Position numbers and translations under genes: made by a program
The notes under the pieces: generated by a model
Databases searched by the model: none
What the model was told of the DNA's origin: nothing
The model's input: the letters and a program-made list of their open reading frames with translations, nothing else
Part shown: one piece after another, positions 56,705-64,000 of the stretch
How the letters are laid out: each line of letters opens with the position of its first letter
Numbering within the stretch: the first letter of the stretch is position 1
Source of the DNA: Chytriomyces cf. hyalinus JEL632
Lineage: Eukaryota > Chytridiomycota > Chytridiomycetes > Chytridiales > Chytriomycetaceae
Direction of reading: 5' to 3'
Assembly: GCA_025435555.1 (NCBI GenBank)
Contig: JAIWWG010000122.1
Location: 19,052-83,051, forward strand
Length of the DNA: 64,000 nt

Positions 56705-59700
56705 ATGAGCAAAATCGACATTGTCATGTTTGATGGAACCAACTACCACGACTGGGAATCTGCGCTAATGTACTTCCTGAGGGGAAAAGATTTAGCAGAA
56801 ACCCTGGAAGAAAGCCCACCACAAGACCCAACCGAGCTGAAAGCATGGAAGAAGATGGACAGGCAAGCCCTTGGAAAGATTGGAGAAAGAGTCATGCTCG
56901 TATTCCACGAGCAACTGAGAGGCGCGAAAACAGCCAGGGAGCTACTTGATGCCATCAAAGAACTTGCAGAAGCAAGCTCGATCAACCAGACGATCCGAGC
57001 ACGTCGAGCATTTACGAACACTACGTACGCAGATGGCGACAACTTCGATAAGTTCATCAGTGACATGGAACGATACCGAAGACAGCTAAAGGACGAAGAG
57101 TCAGAAGTTAAAGACAAGGAGATGATCATACAGATTATGAGTAACCTACCAGAGTCATGGGAAACGTTCCTGCAAGGCCTGAGAACCCGATCAGACGTCA
57201 TGAGCACATACGCGAAATTCAAAGCAGAGATCCACGGAGAACACAGCTGGAGAGTTAGTGACAAAGCAAAGAAACCCTCAAACAGCAGAGGAGTAGCCAT
57301 GCAGGCGAAACAGAGTGCACAGAAATTCAAAGGCGAATGCAACAATTGCGGTAAAAAGGGCCACAAGAAGACGGATTGTTGGGGCAAAGGTGGCGACAAG
57401 GAAGGCCAAGGACCAAAGCAAAAAGAAAAGCATAACGATGAGAAGAAAGCAAACCAAGTGAACAAATCAAGAAACTATGTACTCACTGCAGCAAAAATCA
57501 AATCAGCAGACGGCGACTGGATACTGGATTCCGGTGCAAGCAACCATATGACGGGCGACAAGGAAATCATCAAGAATCTAACAGTCAAGGACAACCTCGG
57601 GAAAATCACAGTAGCAAGCGGCGACCAGTTCGAAATCATGGGAGTAGGAGCTGTTGATCTAATTGGTGAGGACGGAACAATCACAATCACAGGGGTTCTC
57701 TACGTACCTGAACTATCAGTGAACCTTCTGTCGATCTCTGCACTCAGCATGAAAGGTGCGACTGTGAACTTCAATGAAAAGGGCGCTTCAGTCTCGATAG
57801 ACGGGAAGATCATCCTCCGTGCCACTGATATCCGTGAAGGACTCTACACCTTGAAGGAAAATGCAGTTGGATTAACATCACAGTCATCAATGAACAGGGA
57901 ACTCACAATGAAGGAAGCTCACCGTCTCATGGGCCACTTGAATGCAGGCGACCTGCGGAAATTATGCGAACAAGCTGACGGGATAACACTGGAGGACAAT
58001 GAGCTCGGAGACTGCAGCACATGCATGGAATCAAAAGCCACTAGGAAAGTCGGAAAGGAGAAATCAGAGAAAGTTGAAACACCTGGAGAAGAATTGAATC
58101 TAGATCTTACCTTTGTGAATGGAATGCCAGTCCTCATGGTATCAGACACCGGAAGCGGATGCACATTTGCGAAGATCCTAGGAAAGAAAAGCGACGCACT
58201 TCAAGGAATTCTTGACATCATCAAATTGATCGAAACTCAGTATAACCACAAATTGAAATCGTGTCCGATGGAGGAGGCGAATTCATCAACAGCAAGTTCA
58301 TAAGGTGGTGCGAAGCAAACGGAATTAAACACAATGTATCAACACCGTACACACCAGAACAAAATGGGATCGCAGAAAGAAAGAACCGTACCGTAGTAGA
58401 AATGTGCAGGACATTGTTAGCAGATGCAAAAATGGACAAAGAAAACTACTGGATATACGCACTTGAGATGGCAGTCTTCATCAGGAACAGATGCCCGACA
58501 CGATCGACAACCAGCAGCATGACTCCAATCGAAGCCATGACAGGAAAGAAGCCAAACTTAAAATACATGAGGCGATTCGGGGAAAAATGCGTGGCGTACG
58601 TCGATGGACACAAGCGCGGAAAGCTAGACAGCAAGGGAGTTCAGTGTAGGGTCCTAGGAATCAAGGAGAAAGGGTACTTACTAGAAGAAACCAGCAACGG
58701 CAGAGTGTTCGAATCCATCCATGTCAAATTCCCCAAGCAAGATCAAGACTCCGACGCAAAGACACCACATGAAGAGCTACCTGAGTTACTTTCAGACTCC
58801 GAAGACGAGGAAAATGAACAAGCTGAACCGGTAAGAAAACCAACAGCAAGAAACCCTCCACCAGAACAACAAGAAGCAACCCAACCACACAGGCAACATA
58901 CGCCGGAGCCAGTAAACCGAGACTCAGACGAGGACGCAGAACCCTGCAGCCCATCACCGATCAGAATACTAAGACAGCTATCACAAGTCCAAGCACCGAG
59001 ATCAAAGACGGCCGTACCAGACCGAACGCAACGAGTAATTGAGCCAAGACACAAGATTGCTGCAAAAGACATTAATTCATCAGTCGATCAGTCAAACATC
59101 ATTGAAAGTGGAAGACGACGAAAAGCAACGTACGCATTTTCAGCAATAACAGAAGAACCAAGATCGATTGCAGAGGCTCTGGAAAGGGACGATGCTGCGA
59201 AATGGAAGGCCGCAATCCTGGACGAGCTAAACTCATTAGTCGAAAATGGGACATGGGAAGTGATCGACCTGAGAAGGAACCTACCGAAAATATTGCAGAT
59301 ACTAAGTGGGTGCACAAGCAGAAGCAGGACGCAGCAGGAGTATTTGAGAAATACAAATCTCGACTTGTGGTTCGAGGATTCACCCAGGTGGAAGGAGTGG
59401 ACTACGATGAGACATTCGCACCTGTGGTAAGATCTACGACAATCAAAGTATTAATAAGTGTTTCATTAGCAAAGGAGTACCGCATCACACAAATGGATGT
59501 CGTAACAGCTTACCTTAACTCGAAGATGGACTTCAATGTCGTGATCCGGATCCCAGATGGCTACGAACTCTTGGACCCACAAATTGATCGAAAACGACAC
59601 GCGCTAAGGCTCTTGAAAGGGCTTTATGGAACAAAGCAAGGAGGCTACCTGTGGAACGAGGAATTTAAGGGAACATTGGTTAGCATTGGATTCAAACAGT

Positions 59701-60707
59701 CGGTGTCAGATCCAGGATTATTCAGAATTCAAAGAAGCGGGAGCGAGTTGCTAATTACCTTATACGTGGATGATATCTTAGTCGCCACAAACAACGAAGA
59801 ACTACGAAAATGGGTGGAAGGACACTTAGTCGACAAGTACAAAGTCAAGTTTATGGGGGAGATACATACCTTACTCGGATCGGTCATCAAGTACGACTGG
59901 AAGGGCGGCAAGGCAAGCTTTCAACAAAAGAACTACATCCAATCGATTGGACAACGATACAAGCTGGAAAACACAAAGTACCGGACGCCACTGGAAACCG
60001 GAATCAAACTACCAGATGGAACAGCAGAATCAACAATGGAACAATACAGGAGCCTGTTGGGTGCAGTAATGTACGCGTCAGTATCTACAAGACCCGACAT
60101 AACATACGCAACAGCTTACCTGGGGCGATTCGCATCAAGAGCAACAGAACCACATTGGATAGCGTTGAAACGATTGACCGGGTACTTGGTGAACACAAAA
60201 GGACTGGAACTAACGTACAGGACCGGAAAGGAGAACTCAATCGAGGCGTGGGTCGATGCCAGTCATCTCAGCGAGGGAGCATATGGAGTGAGTGGACATG
60301 CAGTGTTCGTCGGAGGGAACCTAGTCAGCTGGAGATCCCGGAAACAGAAGTTGGTAGCACTATCATCGATGGAAGCAGAAGTAAATGCGTTAGTAGATGT
60401 CATCAAGGAGGTGATGTGGCTAAGAGAGTTACTTACCGATTTGGGTGTCTCGGGTATCAAAACCACCATCTATGAGGATAACCAGGCGGCCATAGCTTCG
60501 AGCAGAAACGCCATCATCAACGACCGTACAAGACACATGCTCGGGAAGACCACATTCGTAAGAGAAGCTATCAAGGAACATAACATTGAGTTAGTGTTCA
60601 TACCTACCAAAGATCAGAAGGCGGATGGACTTACCAAGTCAAAAGGACCAAGCGAGTTCGAGAGGTTCCGAGCCGCGATGGGGTTGGAGACTAGCGTCGC
60701 TGGGTAG
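56705..60707 (+). CDS. copia Gag-Pol polyprotein (split by two one-base shifts)
   Basis: Three overlapping frames: 56705 to about 58250, about 58251-59268, and about 59269-60707. Gag (DIVMFDGTNYHDWESAL) is followed by a zinc knuckle (CNNCGKKGHKKTDCW), protease (ILDSGASNHMT), integrase with the HHCC-type region and DDE core (SDGGGEF, TPYTPEQNGIAERKNR), reverse transcriptase (DVVTAYLNSKMD, LYVDDILVATN) and RNase H (LSSMEAEVN, EDNQAAI). Each shift is one missing base in a short run (AAA at 58250-58252, CC at 59268-59269). Given the element's youth these may be consensus errors; otherwise the copy is non-autonomous. Confidence 0.93.
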
Positions 60708-60713
60708 GGGGAG

Positions 60714-60905
60714 TGTTGGAATCCCCAGCGTCAGTGCCTCACTCATGAGATTGTTGGGCGGCACTTGGGTGGTTCATGAGATTGTTTTATTGTCGTTCAT
60801 TAGCCACCGGTTTTCTCTTATTACATTTCTATCGGACTTTATTTTAAGTATTTAACACGGTATGTTCGGACAAATAAAGATCACTCTTTCACAAAAAACT
60901 CAACA
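60714..60905 (+). repeat. 3' LTR of copia element
   Basis: 192 bp, same sequence as the 5' LTR as far as I can compare base by base. Followed by the CACGG target duplicate and the continuation of repeat unit C. Between 60911 and 61310 there is no supported gene. Confidence 0.95.
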
Positions 60906-61310
60906 CACGGTACGTGTCGCTCTATCTTCTTTTGAGTCCCGCTGCGTTTCACCAACTTTGACCGCACGCCACATAGCCACTGTCAAGTATCGAAGACAAG
61001 CCTCTGCCCGTAGAAAACAACGAGGCGTTCCTATTCAATTGATGGCCAGCCGCTACTGCTGCGTGCACCGGAGTCCGAATGCCATGTTCACACGAGCACT
61101 GTGAAGACGGCGGAAGCATCTCGAAAAGCGAGTTTAGAAACAGAAGTCTCGCTTCTTTTATGCGTTGTCCTTGCTACAGTGCCCTTGTGCCCTTGCGTTT
61201 GTTTCTCTTCACGTTTCTTTTCGGATTAGTACACAGTTTATACACTCGTTCTCATTCAGCAATAAAAGACACTAGAATCAGTATTGCAAAGACTGCATGG
61301 ATCGATCATA

Positions 61311-64000
61311 ATGCAGTTTAACCGCAGTCTCTTTTCAAAAGTTCAGACGGGATATCGTGGACTTGTTAACTTGAAAAAAGAGGTGGCCAAGCTCGACTGT
61401 TTTTCCATCGCTAGCACCTCAAAGCAAATTAACACACCGATCCAGTCATTGATTGCTGTTTATGTTGAGCGTTTGAAAAGGGATCCTGGCTGTAACGCAA
61501 TTTGTGTGATGCGACACGGAGCAAAAAATTACCAAAAGAAGGAAATGGATTGTGAAGCCATTCTCCAAACGAATGCAGACAGTGCGGCGCGCTGGATCCC
61601 GAGCAGTGAGACAAGATCCCATACACTCACTTCCTCTTGAGCTGATACAAACATCCTACTCCAGTGCGATCTCGGCGTGTCGATCTGGTCGGCGATTTTA
61701 CCGGGCCAGAGCTAGTTGTTGTTGATGGAGATGCTGTGATTGAGCTGACGCTGAGACGAGTATGGGCGATGACCAGAGAGACGGGTGCCTTCGTTCATCC
61801 GCTTGTAGCGCTCTATGTTGCCGAACAATTTGTGGCGAGGTTGATCAGCGCTGGTGTCAACCTTGTCCTGTGCTTTTTCGCAGACAGACGCAATTTGGCA
61901 GACTTGCTGATTGAAGGCGGCTGCGGTGATTTTGATGTTGGTGGGGAATGCGCGAAATTTACTCGCGCCGTTGTCTTGCACCATTTGAAAGGCGGTGTGA
62001 GAGGGAAAGTGCCAGTCAAGGAGTTTGAGTCCATCACATCGGAAGAATGGTCGTTTTATGTCCTCGCCGCTCGGCCCTACGTTATGCTGACTTCAGACGG
62101 ACTGCATCATAAACTTGTGGCCGTAGCTCAGGCATTTGTCATGAACCACTGCTTGTCTGGAGGCGAAAAGTCCGTTCCTCTCGCTCTGGCTCTTATCTCA
62201 GACGATATGTTCATTAACCATACCGTGGTGACTTTTGTTTGCTCCCCAAGGGCTCTGTTGGTTGAGTTGGCTGCAGAGGTGTACGATACTCACCAGCGCA
62301 TGAATGAGGAAGTCATACGCCTCGTTCACGGAAATTCTTCCCCACCCAAATGGGAATTTTCAGATTCTTCGTCGCCTGATGCGTTTTCAGATGGAGACCG
62401 CATCGCCATTGATATTGTCCGACATTTATCAAGTCATGCTAGTTCTGAAACGACGGACGAAAATATTTTCTTCTTTCTCTTGCATGCCTCTTTACTTCCG
62501 ATTTTGACGCTGAGAGATCGCACTGATTCTTCAAGCTCAGCGTCAATGAGCGGGAGCTTTAAATGCTTCTTGCGTAACGTCATGAAAATCGGCACAACAA
62601 TAGTGGAGGGAAGTTCGCAACACATGTACAACTGTACGGACAATATCGACCCGATACTCATTGCCTATCTGGTAACACATCAAACTCAAGCTGCCCAATG
62701 CATCAAATCGCCCCGCGTTATGGAGAGGCTGATCTTCCTCAGTCACGAATCTGGATTCAAAGAGGCGCTTCTTGGCGTTTTGACGGCTTTGCAAAGCAAG
62801 CCTACTACCGTTTCCAACACACCAAACCTCGAAGTTCCCAGTTTAATTCAAGGGCTTTTACCGTACGCGCATCCGGTCTTGGACGACAACATGCCGCGTT
62901 TCGACGATGCCGTGTTTATAAGCCACTTGGATTCGACACGCGATCTTCATGGAGGTGCTGAAATAACATATGAAGAACAGTGCCACTGGCATTCAAGTTC
63001 ACTGCTCGGGTCCATGAAAAAGTCCGAACGTGAGCAGCGATTGAAATCTGGAAGAAAGTCGCGATACACGGAAAAGGGCAAGCAAAAAGTGAGTATCTTT
63101 TGGCACCATTGGATGTTTCGGATTTACTGACATGCTTTACACAATCCCTGAATACTCTCAGCAAGCGCACTGGATCTCATTGTATGCTGCAAGTTTGACT
63201 GGAGCGAAAGGCGGCATTCTCGTTCGCCAAACTGTGACTGTGGATGATCCTTCAACCAAGACGAAAAAACTTGCCACATCTCAGGATTGGTCAGGTTCCC
63301 AAAAATCGAAAAAACCGAGTAAAAAGGATTTGATAATCGAAAAGAATCGGTCAGAAAAGGCGGAGGGGGAGGAAAAAACTGCGCGAAATCGTATGCTTGG
63401 GATTTTTCAAGAATTGAACATTGGCGCACCGTCAAGGTAAAAGATTTTTCTCTTGATTGCAGGTGATGAGTTTTCTCAACTTTCCCGATGCAGGTACAAG
63501 GATGAAACTGACCTGCTAAGTAAGAAGGAAATATCCAAGTTGGCAGCAGAACGCAAGTCCTCCCTTGAGAAGCTTCAAAAGAAGGCGGCTGAATTTTTTT
63601 CGCGGTATGATTCCGCGGCAACTGTTCACCGTGAATTTCAAATCATGACCCTGAGGATTTCAATTGAGGGCTTTTTCTACGCGCATGAATGCAAAGACCA
63701 GGAAGCCAAGATTTTGTTTGGCGCTTCGGCTTTTGAACTTGCGACCAGCCTCCTGAAAATGCTGAGTCGACAGGCGACTTTGACTTCTAAAAGCACAACA
63801 GAATCATCCGTAATGGCAGAAATCTGTCAAGGCGCGCTTGAAGTGATGGGCCTGGAATCGGCAGTCAAAGATCCACCTGTCGCGTTGCCTTCAAACTCGA
63901 AGCACAATTCTTCTGGAGAATACAGCCTCCCATTTAAATTCAAGCTACCAAAGGCTTCAAGAAAGAGAATATTTGCCTGCTCAGCTGTGGAATTCCAGCT
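61311..64000 (+). CDS. DDX60-like DExD/H helicase, N-terminal part
   Basis: Exons 61311-61605, 61665-63088, 63162-63436 and 63494 to the window end; all junctions are in phase. Residues 100-125 read RRVDLVGDFTGPELVVVDGDA, then LVLCFFADRRNLADL. This is the DDX60/Ski2-like N-terminal pattern with a PIN-like acidic site. CHWHSSSLL and AHWISLYAASLTG (63165-63200), and the following charged coiled region, also occur ahead of the helicase core in that family. The ATPase motifs would lie beyond 64000. Family role: cytosolic RNA helicase, implicated in animals in antiviral RNA sensing; in fungi uncharacterised. Exon 1 (MQFNRSLFSKVQTGY...) has no match to the family that I recognise, so the start is less certain. 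Confidence 0.7.

Larger units (their letters stand above)
56463..60905 (+). mobile_element. Ty1/copia-type LTR retrotransposon
   Basis: 4,443 bp with two 192-bp LTRs that look identical base for base, TG...CA ends, and a perfect 5-bp target duplication CACGG (56458-56462 and 60906-60910). Behind the 5' LTR a candidate primer-binding site reads cgttatcagcacc (56655-56667). The purine tract tagggggag (60705-60713) precedes the 3' LTR. The order protease-integrase-reverse transcriptase-RNase H is diagnostic of copia. The solo LTR at 7583 belongs to the same family. Identical LTRs mean a very recent insertion. Confidence 0.97.

Noticed and set aside
56743-57465. 240-codon minus-strand ORF in copia gag
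   Set aside because: Antisense of the Gag/zinc-knuckle region, with no independent support.

Overview
The window is nuclear DNA of a fungus, most likely a chytrid-type (zoosporic) fungus. The placement rests on split genes with very short introns (46-75 bp, GT...AG, CTAAC/CTGAC-like branch sites), an expanded family of F-box proteins with plant-type leucine-rich repeats, a Tul1/Dsc1 membrane E3 ligase, a DDX60-like helicase and a Ty1/copia retrotransposon. It is inference, since no rRNA or other marker gene is present.

Layout. (1) 1-10.9 kb: a cluster of F-box/LRR genes, almost all on the minus strand. One copy is intact (4329-6233). The others carry frameshifts, a 231-bp internal inversion and a solo copia LTR. 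A plus-strand relic lies at 15.5-16.6 kb. (2) 11.0-15.2 kb: three single-pass membrane proteins with Ser/Thr-rich ectodomains; one has a chromo-like tail, another an SH3-like tail. (3) 16.6-19.8 kb: mostly empty, then a Cys-rich ORF without a start codon and a broken MIF4G (eIF4G-like) gene. (4) 20.0-31.6 kb: dense housekeeping genes. These are a chorismate mutase-prephenate dehydratase fused as in bacterial P-proteins, AP endonuclease 2 (divergent, 71 bp between start codons), GTP cyclohydrolase I, a four-TM RING protein, Tul1/Dsc1, an Mpv17-family protein and an unknown coiled-coil protein. (5) 31.9-38.1 kb: a tandem duplication carrying two paralogous small-TM/disordered genes. (6) 39.4-45.7 kb: two tandem paralogous ATP-dependent DNA ligases with SWIM fingers. 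The first also has a PBZ finger split across two exons; the second carries 8-9 Lys/Ser-rich 60-residue repeats. (7) 45.9-47.3 kb: a SET-domain protein. (8) 47.5-61.2 kb: three decaying tandem repeat units, each with a small gene encoding two adjacent PAM2 (poly(A)-binding-protein-interacting) motifs. The third unit is split by a recent copia element with identical LTRs and a perfect 5-bp target duplication. (9) 61.3 kb to the end: the N-terminal part of a DDX60-like helicase gene.

Overall, conserved genes alternate with fast-evolving families (F-box/LRR, PAM2 units, the 31.9/35.4-kb pair). DNA repair is well represented: APE2 with a PIP box and GRF finger, and the PBZ/SWIM ligases. Several otherwise sound genes, and the young copia element, are each broken by one-base shifts, some clearly in homopolymers. 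Some of these may be consensus errors rather than real mutations.
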